Part shown: positions 36,140 to 49,600 of the stretch, piece after piece
How the letters are laid out: every line of letters begins with the position of its first letter
Position numbering within the stretch: the first letter of the stretch is position 1
Assembly: GCA_028673005.1 (NCBI GenBank)
Contig: CM054116.1
Location: 132,471,547 to 132,535,546 of the forward strand
Reading direction: 5' to 3'
Origin: Tanypteryx hageni
Lineage: Eukaryota; Arthropoda; Insecta; Odonata; Petaluridae
DNA: 64,000 bases
Made by a program: the position numbers and the translations under genes
The notes under the pieces: model-generated
What the model was told of the DNA's origin: nothing
Seen by the model: the letters and a program-made list of their open reading frames with translations, nothing else
The model's database searches: none

Positions 36140-37230
36140 CAGTAGAAGCCCTCATAACTGACCTTCGCTTAACCGACTCGCTTGATTAACTGATGTTTTA
36201 TGCCCCTAGGTCTGAAATCCACAGTCGAGTGCAACATTTTACATAAAACGACTAGTTTAAAAGAGCTTAAACCATTCCTTTCCTTACGCATGAATCTCAC
36301 GAGTTGTTCTTTGTGCTAAAATGTTTCTCATTACATAGTAATCCAGTCTAGTACGCATCTGCTGTCAGTTGTCCCACATACTAGTACTGTTCATTGTTAT
36401 TTTAGTTATGATATTTAATCAATATAAAATTATGTATATATATATTATATATTCATATTTATTTATAGGATATGGGTGAGATAAGAAAGAGAGTGGTTGT
36501 TTCCATGAAAACTAAGCTTGATGCTCTGGAGAGAATTGATAGGGGTGTGTCAGTAAGACAAATTTCTGTGGAATTAGGTGTTGGAGAGACAACTGTGAAA
36601 GACTGGGAATAAAAGCTTGAATCAAGAATGATTTTGCAGTCAGATTGCAACACAAGTGTCTTTATCTTCCCATTCAACATTAAAGAAATCAAAATTGGAA
36701 ATTTTAGAAGATGCATTATGGCTGTGGTTTATGCAAGAAAGACATCATGGAATTTCAATCAGTGGATCCATACACAAGGAAAAGGACCTAACCCTAAATC
36801 AAAAAATTGGTGGTGCGCAGAAATTTACTGCAAGTAATGGATGGCTTGGACGTTGGAAAAAACGTCATGGTATCCATGTATTAATCATCACTGGAGAGAA
36901 GTTATCGTCTGATCAGCATGCTGCTCAAAAATTTCTGCAGGATTTAAGAGAGCTTATCGACCAAGATAAATCAGTTGGAGGACAACTCTGCAATATAGAC
37001 GAAACAGGTCTAAATTACAAAATGTTACCAACAAAAACGATGGCAAAAAAGGATGAGCCTGCAGCATCAGGATACAAATAATCCCAAGAAAGACTCATGT
37101 AGCTGCCTGCAGCAATGCAGCTGGAACTCACAAATTGCCACATTTATTGTTGGTAAATCAAAAAATCCCAGAGATTTTAAAAGTATAAATCGTTTGTCTT
37201 CACCAGTTTACTACCACTACTACTAATTGA
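36140..37230 (+). mobile_element. Tigger/pogo-family element nested in the LINE (unit 2)
   Basis: The left terminus CAGTAGAAGCCCTCATAACT begins right after a TA, the target used by this superfamily. The transposase starts with ATG at 36472 (MGEIRKRVVVSMKTKLDALE), hits TAA at 36610 after 46 codons and shifts frame near 36655. It is open at 36656-37081 through the CENP-B domain and the DETGL motif. I do not find the right terminus, so the 3' half is deleted or truncated. Confidence 0.88.
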
Positions 37231-37349
37231 GTCACACCACAATAGTGTAGATTAACTGTGTGAGAATACTGGTATTGTGGTATTATGTAACTTGGAGTAG
37301 GATATACACTGGAAAGATGTGCAGCAAAGAGATTAGCAAATTCCTGAAA

Positions 37350-38450
37350 TGAACATAATTCCACAATCTACTTGTATTCGATGGAATGGAATCTTGAACA
37401 CAACTAGTATAGGAGAGGTAACAAACTTTTGACAATGAGTCCCATTTAGCATGAAGAGATGCAAAAGAATTGTAATCTACACCAGATCTACTTATTTTAA
37501 GCTTCTTGTGGGTTATTTTCTTATCATATATTAAAGAAATTAATTTTTACTAAACCAGTTGGGTAAGTGGGATGATCCATTCTCGTGTAAACTTTCAGGA
37601 ACATACAGATTAATTGTATTATTTTCAAAATCATAAAAATAACAAACAGAATCATCTAATTGTTTTTCAGTCAATATAAACCAATCTATAGAGATAAAGT
37701 AATCTATCATTGCAGAATATTTTCCTTTCCTAAAGTTGACAGTTTCAAAATTAATATCTACACGTGGGGATACACCTTCATGAAGTTCACACATAAGAGG
37801 AGGATGATAGGCATTACACGGCAAAAGTCACATCAACATCATACGCACTGTTCAATGAGCACTTTTTAATATCTGTTAAACACAAATCCAGAATCTCGCC
37901 ATATTGCTTGGTAACTAAGTTTTTTGTACAAAATTCAGATATTGGCAGTGAGGTAAACTTCAGGAAAGAATTTTGACCAATTATTACCTGGCAAATTGAA
38001 TCGCCACACATAAGCGAATGGGCGTCTGTACTCAAATATGCAAGACGCTTTACTTCTTCGCGATATTTTTGGTATATGCCTTGTTCAGATTTGGGAGGAA
38101 TGTAAACACATCATTAAATAGTTTAAGAGATGGAGATGACACCATGAGAAAATTGTATCCAATGTTACACGAGGATGTAGCTTAAAGTTGATAAGATTTT
38201 AACATAAAATCAACACCAATTAGCACTCCACCTTCCCTTTTCTTAATACTTGTACAATCACCGCAATCAGTTCTCTAAATTTTATAAATAAAAAGTGCCT
38301 ATTGGGAATCGCATATATCGCGTGTTAGCCAAGTCTCATAGAATAATATGATATCACACTCGATATTAACAGCTGAAATACGCATGTCCTTTAATTTTGT
38401 CCGCAAACCGCGGACATTCTGTTAGTATGCGGAAATATTAGTTACAAATT
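37350..38450 (-). pseudogene. LINE endonuclease to early RT region (unit 2)
   Basis: Same remnant as 17050-18150, with the same stop before QNVRG. Confidence 0.85.
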
Positions 38451-39540
38451 TCTTAAATGTTTATCTATCACTATTTTGGGAACAAAGGAGTAATCTCCGC
38501 TCTTCATAACATTTTTATAATGACGACAGTTTATTGATTTTAGTAGGATTGTCGATGTAATTATTTAATTTTGAGTCATGTTCTATTCCAGGCGATATTT
38601 TTAGCATGTAAACAATTTTAAAAAATCGTTCCACCGTATATATGAAAATAGTTTTTAACTTGAACGAGAATTTCTAAATTTATTTAAGTTCCTTTAAAAA
38701 TGAAACCAAAAGGAATGTATGATTTTATAAATAAATTTAAAGTTATTTTGATGTATACAATATCAACAAAATAAACATTAAAGAAAGACTAAAATAGTAT
38801 AAAATTCTAGATATCGTACAAGGAGACGCTACGGACTGTAACTCACAGATTCGGTTCATCTTCTACCAGTGGAGAGTGTTGTTCAATATCTATAAGAATA
38901 CCTTTTCGGAATTTCGAACCAATGGCTTTAACTTTAAGAGAAATAATTAATTAAAAAGTGCAAAAAAATGGACCGATTTTCAAATGCTTGTAACTTCGCT
39001 ATCTCTGGAGTCTCTATGCTAGAGATAACGCTTAACATAAATCTCGCGTCCCGTACTTTTGGCATTCGAGACTCCCGCTTGCGAATTTTCTTCTCCTGCA
39101 AAATGTCCTTTTCCCTACAGCTTTTTATATCCCAATCTTCAGAAAGTAATTGAACACTTCTAATTTCTTTACGCAGGGGAATTACTTTTAATTAATTAAT
39201 AATTATCGCTCAATTTTATCTGGTAATTAAAATTAAGCATATTATTTTTGTAAGCCATTAGCAGCATTGTCATTTTAAAACAATAAAAAACTTGTCGGAA
39301 TAATTTAAAGTTAAAAAGAATAATATTACCTTTATGATTCACTACGTCACTCATTAAGGAAACTCCTCCCGTAGTGGAGTGTGTTTAACAGTAAGGCAAT
39401 AAATAACACATCAAACAGCCACTTGATTTAAACTCTCATACGAGACCGTTTCATTGTGTCAAACACTGGAAAAATCTTCGGTACTTGTCCTGTGAGATAA
39501 TTCCCTTCCTTCCTTCATAATTCGCACATTATACAGAGGA

Positions 39541-39758
39541 ACCGAAAAGCTGTCACACACTCGGTGGAAATCTTTTTCTACTTGGGCCGAGCTCCCAAGG
39601 ATAGTTTTCGTTGCGAAAATTGAAGTCCCGGGTTTGATTCCGGGGAATATCCTTCTAATTTGATTTACATGGGAAATCTGAAACCCACCGAGCAGGGAAA
39701 TTTTCTCTTGCACATTAAAATATCTTAGAATTGTAATATCGGAGCGGGATTTGCACCG
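39541..39758 (+). mobile_element. tRNA-derived SINE, plus orientation (unit 2)
   Basis: Same element as at 19241-19458, with both box-like motifs unchanged. Confidence 0.65.
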
Positions 39759-40691
39759 TTCTCTGAGAGAAGGAATGGAGATTCTAATTTTTATCGTAAA
39801 ACGCTGCTTATCCATCTTATTTCTTCGAATTTCGCGTAAATACTGCCGTTTTTATCACTCATTACGAGGGTGTAGCCATATGAACAACTATTGATGGACT
39901 CGGATTCGGTATAGTCTAATAAATACAGGTATTGTTTCTGTCGAACGAAAATACGCGTGTTCAATTTAATAACCCGTTCGAATGTATTTGTCATATTTTA
40001 TAACGTTCAATTATGAAATTTGAGAACACAAGGAGCAACATATCTGCGTTGATTTTAAAGCTATTAGAGCCAATATAAGTAGGTATTAAATAAATGATTA
40101 AATGGAAAGCTCGCATCGTTAGTTCTGTTTGGGTCGTCTTATTATTATGTTATGCAGAGACATACTTTTCCTTCCTGTTTGTTGTTGCCAACGAAAACAA
40201 TCTTCGTTACCCCTGAAGTAAACAAGATCTAATTGTAAGTAATAACTTTTATTTTCTTTATCGCGCCTACTGAACATATTGATTGAAAGGAATTGGATTA
40301 TTCAGGACGAAGAAGTGAACTAAAATACGTGTAGTTTCGTTACGTTTACCTACACTCAGCTTTTGTAAGTCAAAAGACATAAATAATTTACGACGAAGGA
40401 ATGAGCGTGAGTGTAAAGATTAACGTACTTCATCTCAAGTGAGGTATGTATGAGTTAAATAATAATTCAATTTTCGATTGTTCTATCGCAAATTCTGTAT
40501 TTCTTTGGCATCGCTTCTGATATGTCCTTTAGCAGTGCTTAGAATTTAAATTTATCTTGTTTTCTAAATTGATTATGTCAAACAATGGAGGCTTATTTCT
40601 TGTGTCGTCTCTGTTGGCCGTTACCGTGGAAACCACACGATTCAGAACTAGTTCATTCTTGTTGAAAAAACTAAAGAAGACGGAGCGGAAT

Positions 40692-43600
40692 ATGAGCGGG
40701 AGAGGTAATTAACTTGTTTTTCACCAATATTATTGAAAATCTGGCATATTTCAGAACTCGGAACGTAGCCTAGCTCAGTTGATTAGTGGAATTTTAATTA
40801 AATGCATGGTTACTTGTCGTTGCAATCAACGATCGCTATTCTAGCCCTAATTTCATCGGTACATTTTGATTCTCTCGTTATCATGCTAGCAAGGTGCTTT
40901 ACTTTACGATCTGAAACTGGTTCCGATGGCTTTCCAACATACGTTCAAGTTATTCCTTTCTCCATATCCAAATCAACTTGGATTTTTTCTTATTCGTTTC
41001 CTAGGATAATTTTGCTTATTTAACCTTAGCTGTGTCCGTCCGTCTTTCGAAGCATTCGTCCTCGCTACAAAGACTAACTATTAATGCTTACACAACCAGT
41101 AAATTACTTATATAATCCTATCTCCTACAACATCTTGCTTAGCTTGAAACCATCAAAGTAGGCTTACGAGTTAATACAAACTATAGTTTTAAGAAATTCT
41201 TTTCTTTTTGACAATCTTTGAATAGTTCAAAATGTAAAAGAAAGAGCAAAGCCGTCGACATACGTTAAATCCGAAATTCTTTTCTCATTTGTGTCGGCAG
41301 ATTTTTATGATGAGTTAGCGAACGATGTTGCCCTAGGGCTGGCAATTTTTTTATCCTGCCTGCTCCTGGCGTTCTGGGTATGGGAGGTCATTAGGCGGTA
41401 CTGCGTCGGGCGGCGAAGAAGATGGAATGTTGAAGACGGCGTGCCCGACGTGGTGCATGATACCGCCAATTTGCCTGTAAGTATAATACGCGTATACTTG
41501 CGATTACATTCTTCTTCTTCTCTTATCGTATAAACCCTTCTAGTGGGTTATTTTATGTTGTTATTAACAAAAATGTTTCTGCTCTGATCCGCCTTCGGAT
41601 CCCAAAGTATCATTTATGTATTTATTTATATATATTGAGAAACTTCGTCAACCTCACTTCATATCTACATAATTACGTCAACTCATCTTGTTGTTTTCTT
41701 ATTCAGAATGAAGAGATTCCACGAGGAATCTTCAAAAAACTTCAGGACCAGCAACACGTGAGTGTTTATCACCATGTTCTGATTTTTCTGCATATACATA
41801 TTTACTCTGATGCATGAGTGGTGATGGTGCCAGTCATAGATGAAAATCTTTTTCTCTCTCATAGATTTTAATGTATTAAATTATAGCTCACTTCCCAAAA
41901 CTTGTTAAGATTGATAAGATTGTTAGTATGTCAGCTGATACTACCAATAGGTAGTAACATTGGTGGGGATTGCCATCCCGGAGGGATTTTCTAATCCCGG
42001 GGTTACGGGATTGTGATTTTTTCAATCCCGGGATCGAGGAAAAGTGGTGGGAAATGATAAACACACAATATTTTTAAACAATAATTTTGATCCATACACA
42101 GACATGAAATCATCATATGCAGTTATGGAAGTAATATAAAGTTTTCACAAAATTTAAGTAACGTCAATGAAAATAACTTTTTATCAGCAGGTAAAACTAA
42201 AATCAAACACGTATTTTTGGAGAAAATGTAAAGGAAATTTAAATAACTAAAGTAGCAATTGTTGCGGTATCTTAAATTAAATTAAATGGATTGCATTTAT
42301 GTAAATTAAACGGTACTATTAGATTAAGGTTCTCCTCACTTAAAAGCTATTCACAAATTTCTGAAGTACGCCCTTAAAAAACAAAGTGCATCTAATGTCG
42401 GGTCACTCATTCTTGTTCTGTATTTATTGCACAGCATCCCTGCTGATGAAAAAGCCCTTTCTGATTCTACACTAGTAGGAGGAATAGCTAGCAACTGCTG
42501 GTAAAAAAACTGCAGATTTTCTCATTTACGTCCATTTTCACGGAAATCCTTTTGCTCTGGTGCTATTGATAATGCTAGATCATTTGAATTATAGCAGGAG
42601 GATTATTTCTTGAGAGTAACTAAACATTGGGTAATGACCGAATCGAGTTCTTTCTTTAACTTCTCTGAATATGATGTACCAGTCTCAAAACGTTCAGATG
42701 CTGCCGTTCGCTTAGTGTGTAAGTCATCATTTATAGATCGGCTTCTTGATGCTGATGAAACTTGCTCTTCTCTCTTGTGCAGTGGTTCACATGTTTTACT
42801 AATATTACAATAACATGTACTCGGGTTTTCTGTAACAAACATTTTTATGTTCGCTAGTGATGGCACAGAAAATATATTATCACGAGCCTGTGACCCGTAC
42901 TGAAGATACCTCAATACCCCTGATAACTTTGTTCGTCTCTTCATTATTTGATTTTTCATATTATGTCCTAACTCTGTATTCACATCATTCAGTTTCTTCA
43001 TCATGATTTCCAACGCTGTCTCACGCGTCAAAAGATTTGCATCTCTTCGGCAAAGAGCTTCCATAGCAATTTTCGCTGGCTGCAGTGTTGCAAAAATAGA
43101 AGAAGCAAGTTCATGTTCACTCTCACTAAATGATATATCGGAATTCAGATCGATTCATTATGCAGGTTTTAAGCAATATAAAACGTTCGATCATTTCAAC
43201 TAAACTGTTCCAGCGAGTTCTTATATCCATAACAAGTGATTTTTCCTCACCCTATTGTTCGATTACATATTTCTGAAGGAATCTCTCGTTTTTTGCGAGT
43301 GATTTTCTGAAGAGAAGAACAGTTTTCCTTATTTTTTTAATCAATAACTCAATGTTTGTTTCTGATAGTTTGTACGCACCTCCGCCTTCAAACGAATCAT
43401 CTTCGTCTGTTTCATCACTCGAGGAAAAGGATTCATCACTTGATTCATGTCCTTCCGATTCCGCGAATTCCATTTCTTCTTGATAATATTCATTCTTCTT
43501 TAGGTTTGCCACACCCCAAAGGATATTTTTCATTTTTTTCGTTGTTCTTATTTTCAAAGAATGATGACATATCATAAACTCAGATAAAAAGCAGTAATTC

Positions 43601-46600
43601 TCATTGAATTCCAACGACTTATATATTTTATTATACATCAAATACAATTTAATAGTTGGCGCCACCTGATAGCAAAAGCAAATATGTCAATCCCGAAATC
43701 CCGGGATTTAGGTTTACCTAATCCCGACATTTCGGGATAGAAATTTTGGACGGGATCCCGGGACTGCAATCCCTAAACATTGGAGGTGCAAAAAGTACAG
43801 GTTCGAAGAATCTTTTCCGGAAATTATCGGACAACTGTAGTAGAACATTTGTGGGGATCCGTTGCACGGAACACATTTACATTAAAACGGTCTGTGGAAG
43901 TTGGTATTGTAAAAATATTCAGATTTGTTCATATGGACACGGTACGAGTGGAGACACTGAAATCATTTTGTGATTTTAACGACGAATTTTGTCGCATACG
44001 AGCACAAGATTTCTGAGACTTATGCTTACTCTTGAAAGAATAAATACTAAAAATGGTTCAACAGCTTATTTTTTTATCAGTTGAAAATGCACCCGTTATT
44101 CTTCCGAAATTTGCCGAAGATCCTAAGTCAGCACTTTGGTTCTAGTTCTTACACAATGTTGATGCCATTTCCAAAATGGAGGGGAAGCCGCATGTGAATT
44201 TTTGCGCATGTATAAGAATTTGGAAGAGAAAGAAATCTAAGTTATTTCCGCCCAAAGTGAAAGAATTGGAGAGGAAAAGTGCTAACGATGGTACAGCCTT
44301 CCCTCGTTTGACGAACTTAATTCGTTCCACGAAAACTGTTCGTCAGGCGAAAACTCGTAAAACAAAGATTATTTTCCCATTGCATCGTCAAACGGTAGTT
44401 CGTAAAACGAGGGAAGGTGCATTCATTCATCCATCCATCAAGATGATCCAATCCAATTAAGTAAAGGACGCAAATTGGATGCACTCGAACAGCTAGAGAT
44501 AATTATTTGTAAAGACTCGCCCCTCTTAAATAAATACCTTTTCCACAATCATTCGGCTCTATTTAGCTTACCGAATATTTTTTTAATACTTTGTATGAAC
44601 ATTGTTGTCTTTGGCCCTTTTACCAAGTTTTCGTAACTTTTTGTAACATTTGGCTAGTATGATGCTTTCGCCTTCGTTTCCCAACCGCTCATTCAATTAC
44701 CTTAATCACCTGATGATGCTGCGATCGTAGTGAAAACGGTCGTGTTTAAATTTAAATTTGTGGAAACTACAAAGTCATTTTTTCATTATTACATATTGGA
44801 AATTATGTGACTCAGCACTTGGGCAAAAGAAATATTTTATGGAACTGTAAAATAATTTTATTTTTCTGAGATTTGAATAAGCTTTGTTACTTTTTGTTTC
44901 ATTAAATTGTAAATTTTTTTGAGAAACTTAATAAACTTCATTTCATGACTACGTATTGGTTTTAAGTCATCCTGATGTTTTGCTCTTCAGGCTGAAGAGC
45001 AGGCGCATGACCCCTCCTCTCTTCACTTCAGACGTAGTCAACCGCCGGGAAAACACGTGAGTGTTACCCTATTTATATGGTTAATCTATATATGTCTGTG
45101 TAATAATAAAACAAAAGATACATAATTATATAGTCAACAACAAAACATTAGTTCTCCTATCAAAAGATTGAAAATATAAATAACAATTATCTGTTGAATT
45201 GCATTTATGTTCTTTGTAATGTTTAGATGCTTCTACCAGCTTCCTTAGTAGACCATTTTTTCCCCAGGTCAGATTTTGCGACGAGGTGACCGCGTCAAAT
45301 GGCAATGGACACGCAGAATTGGTAAATTTTCATTCAAGTATCTTATTGCGCCGCCCCAGCTCGCTGCTCGAAACAATCCCGTAATGACGTTTGGCGGACG
45401 TTCTGCCTGCTAACATTCTTGCAGCTTCACAGAGCGATATAACATTAGCAAAGTATTTCAATCAAGTTCGATAAATCAAAATTCATTCTTTACCTTTTTG
45501 CGAAAAAATCTTTTTAGGATTAATTTTTAATTATTTTATTACGATGGTGGCCTGAGTCGCGCGCGGACATTTTGACAGCATGGGAAATTTTGCCCGTTTA
45601 AAAAATAAAATACCATTTGCGAATAGGTTTAGTAAATGTTTGCCAGTAAATATGTAATACTTCTCATAACCAGCGACTTCAGCGAGGGCCAAAACGAGTA
45701 TAGTGGAGCGAGGGGTTGTCGCGTGTAGCCCATGGAGCGGATGTAAACGGCTTGTGCACCATCGGCGCCAAAGTTGGAGAATCTAGTAAAACTTAAAAAA
45801 CGTGTTAAAATTTGCACCGGCACCGATATTACAATTCTAAGATATTTTGATACGCTAGAGAAAACTGCCCTGCACCACGGTTTTCGGATTTCCCATGTAA
45901 ATCAAATGGGAAGGATAATAGATCCTGGAATCGAACCCGAGACGTTCAATATTCGAAACAAAAACTAACCTCGGGAGCTCGGCTCCGGTAGCGGGAGACT
46001 TCCACAAAGTGTCATGAAAAGCGGTCGATTGGTGCAAAAGTTCATAGATAGGGGTTCAAGAGACGGTCCGGCGTCGGCTGCCGAGGAAGGAGAGACAAGG
46101 ATGAAGAAGAAGACCTCTCGTTGGAGCCGGACGGGACGGAGGAAAGCGAAAATTCGACAAGTGCGTTGAGTTATACAGGTTGTAACGCGCCAGGGTTGTG
46201 GGGCGCGGCGGGGGGGAGAGTGGGGCCGTCGGGGGCGGGTAGGGCTGTCGTCGTAGGGGGAGGGAAGGGATGGAGGTCGGGGACCGATTTCGGGGCTTCT
46301 TGGGCCTCTGAAAACTCGTGAGGCGATTCCTGGGGGATAGATTTCGTGGGGCAGATCTGTTCGGGAGGGTCGCTGGGCGTCCAAAGAGGCTGCTGCGAGG
46401 TGGGATATTGGCGAAAAAAAATTTTTCGGGGATGGGTGGGCGGGCGGGCGGTGGGTGTGAGATTGATTGATTGCAAATGTTTTATTGTTTGGGGAAATTC
46501 GTTCCATAGTCTGCAAGCGGTAATAATGATGGAACGCTGAAAATTACTGTCTTGTGATGAGGAATAAGGAGTTTATGCCTCCCTCTGGTATTACGGTTAT

Positions 46601-49600
46601 GTACAGTGTCTAAACTCCTGAATTCCGTGGAAAGATAATGTGGATTGTTATAAGTAAGTAATTGGTATAGTAAGGAAAGCAATGGAACCGTCTTCGGGAC
46701 TTCAAATTTAACCAGTTTAGCTTCACGAGTGAATCAGAAATGTGGTTAGGGATTAGGTATAGTTGAATTTGCTATGTAGGCCAGGGGTCGGGAAGCTGAG
46801 GCTTCTGAGCCACATGCCTCTCTTTCATGACTTTCGTGCAGCTCCCTACATTAAATCTCTCAATTAACCCATTATTCCCCAAAACGTTTTTTTTTGCGTA
46901 TTTTATGAAATTTTTGTATTACTATACATAAAATTGCCTTCTTTGGTAGGTTTTTCTTTTAAGTACTAAATGTACAAATTAATTCAATTATTCTTGTTTT
47001 GTACACCTTCAAACATGTATATTTATTTAAACTGCGAACTTGCGAAAAAAAGAATTTGCGTCAAAAATCTATTAATTTCAAATAGCAAAATTTCAATAAA
47101 TACAATTTTTCATTCCAGAATAGTTCATATTATAGACCACTTAGCATACACTTTACTTTAGTTTAACTAATTTTATGATGCCTGTTACATAGCTTTTAAT
47201 TTTACAAAAAAGGAAATTAACCAATTTTAATTCTAGCACATGTAATTATTTCATATAAAAAACTTAGGGTAGTGGTTCCCAAACTGTGTGCCGCAGTAGA
47301 TTTTTATGGGTGCCGCAAAAAAACCTTGTTTAGTACATAAATGAATCAAGGATTTTCATGTGTTGGTGAGTAATTGGGCATTGAATTTTTTCTAATACAT
47401 TGATTAAGTGGTAGAAACAATGAATGGATGTGTCCAAAGATTGTAACACCCGTATCTAAAAATATAAAAAGCTTGTCACAAGGCTGGTGAGACGCGAAAA
47501 CCTCTTTACCTTAGAAAGTATGCCGCAACTTAAAAACGCTTGGGAACCACTGATTTAGGGTGTCGAGGAACATAGCACTCTTTACAAATAAATATTGTCC
47601 TCTTGGAACAATGTTTACAATGGCGAAAGCGTGTTGATCCCTTGGTAATTACTTGGTCTCTGACATCGCGTTTGATTGAATCCAGTCCGAGCGAAATAGA
47701 TGCGCGTGGATCTCTCCCAGCGGTCTCTGAGCCATAACGTCGCAAAAGGAACTAAACACATTCCATAAGAAAATCTAAAATGGAATATTGTTATTCAATT
47801 AACTTCTATAAACATACCACCCTTCTTCGCAGGAAACATAGACTGCCCACCCAATAAAAGAACACCACCACTTTTTCGTTCAATTAGTTGATCTGTACTG
47901 CGCAACATATTGATCATTCACATCAACCCCACACTTATTTAAATAATACTGCTAAAGTAGTGAAAGGTATTGGTACGGTTGTATTCAATTTCTTGGCTAC
48001 TGAATAGCGCCTAACATTTTTTAAGAAAGAAAACAAAGTTTTGAAAATAAAAAAAATTGGCAAAATATGTGATTAGTATACCTAAAAGGGAAATCTTATA
48101 TGCCCAGTGGCAACATTTGTTGCCACCTTAGTTTGGTGTCCAACTACGGTGGTGAAAAAAAATATTTCTAGATCGTTATTTTTTCATGTTAACTCTTACA
48201 CAATGTAGAATTTACAAATAGAAGGAGAGAGAGAGAGATTATAATAAAACTTTTACGGAAATTATATTCTACTTAGGGTAGAAAGATGACATGAGGCCAA
48301 GAGAAATGGACGAACATAAAGAAACATTTGAAATTATTGTTTAAACGGTATGGAAACAAAAATAACGCGGGCATTGAATATTTATTATTGAATAAATTGA
48401 GATTATAAAAAATATAACAACATTTTCAGGTCGCTCTAATGAAAAGAAGAATAATTCTAAATTGCTTGGTAACAATTGTTGCCTCTTTACAGATATGGGT
48501 TAAAACTAAAACTAAATTGGCTTCGTTAATAATCTTAATAAAAATTGCGGAAAAATAAAAAGATGGGCCTATTATTAGAAGAACCGTTTTTTAAACAGTT
48601 ATAGTCGCAAAACGTGAAACGACGGCAAGACTAATGGGGGATGGGGTGGATGATCGCCCCCGTCATCCCCCGTGGATCCGCCAATAACTGCTGCTCTTCT
48701 TATGTTACGCGTTATTCATTACTTGAAAAAGTGTCTCTTCTTGTGAGAAAGGTTGCCGACGTCTGTCCTAGGCGGCCGCCTAGATCGCCTGGCCCTATAT
48801 TCGCCCCTGGCCATCAGCATTATTATATCCGATTAAAGCACTTCTAATACGGTTTTTTGTATCTACTATGTCATTCAACCATTATCTATAATATACTGCC
48901 GTGGTTTCGCCATGCCGTCTGCCCCTCTGTCTGTCTGTCGGTCGGTCTGTTCGCTGTTCTAGAGCCCAAACGCGTACATAAAATCGAATCATATCTCGTA
49001 TTTGTGCAATATATCATCTTTTTCAGACCCCTTTTTCAGAAAAGTGACATTGCACAAAAATAAAGGGTAGTTTATTCATCACGATTTTTAGAAACATTTT
49101 ATTTACTCAGAAATGGCTGGAGGGAATTTTATTAAAATCTATCCAATTGTAGATCCTGATGTCACAATTAATACTGCGAAATCCATATGACTCTTACAGT
49201 CACTATATGCCTTCCAGTGACATTACAATCTACGCTAAGCGACCTTACCTAAGCTCTATGACGCCACGCCTTCGCCGAGATCCACTCTAAATCTTACTAC
49301 AGCATTACGGTTAAACTAAATCGAATGATATCTGACATTAGTTGATGATATCATTCATAAAAGACATTCTGAAGACATGAACGATATTTCGCAACAATTA
49401 AGGGTACTTTATTTTCGATATTTTAAAACAAAATCTTACTATAGCCTTACGGTTAAACTAAATCGAATTGTATCTCATATTAGTGGATAATGTCGTTCAT
49501 AAAAGACATTCTGGAGAGATGAACTATATTGCGCAACAAATAAGTGTACTTTTTTGTAGGATATTTTTAAAGATTTACTCAACAATTGCTACAAGGATTT

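Larger units (their letters stand above)
19550..39849. repeat. Tandem unit 2 (20.3 kb)
   Basis: Direct repeat of unit 1, offset by 19549 bases at its start and 20300 at its end. Its own marks are a 19-bp deletion in gene exon 5 (24968-25002), a 39-bp deletion after the TA microsatellite (about 31312) and a longer TA tract. Confidence 0.97.
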
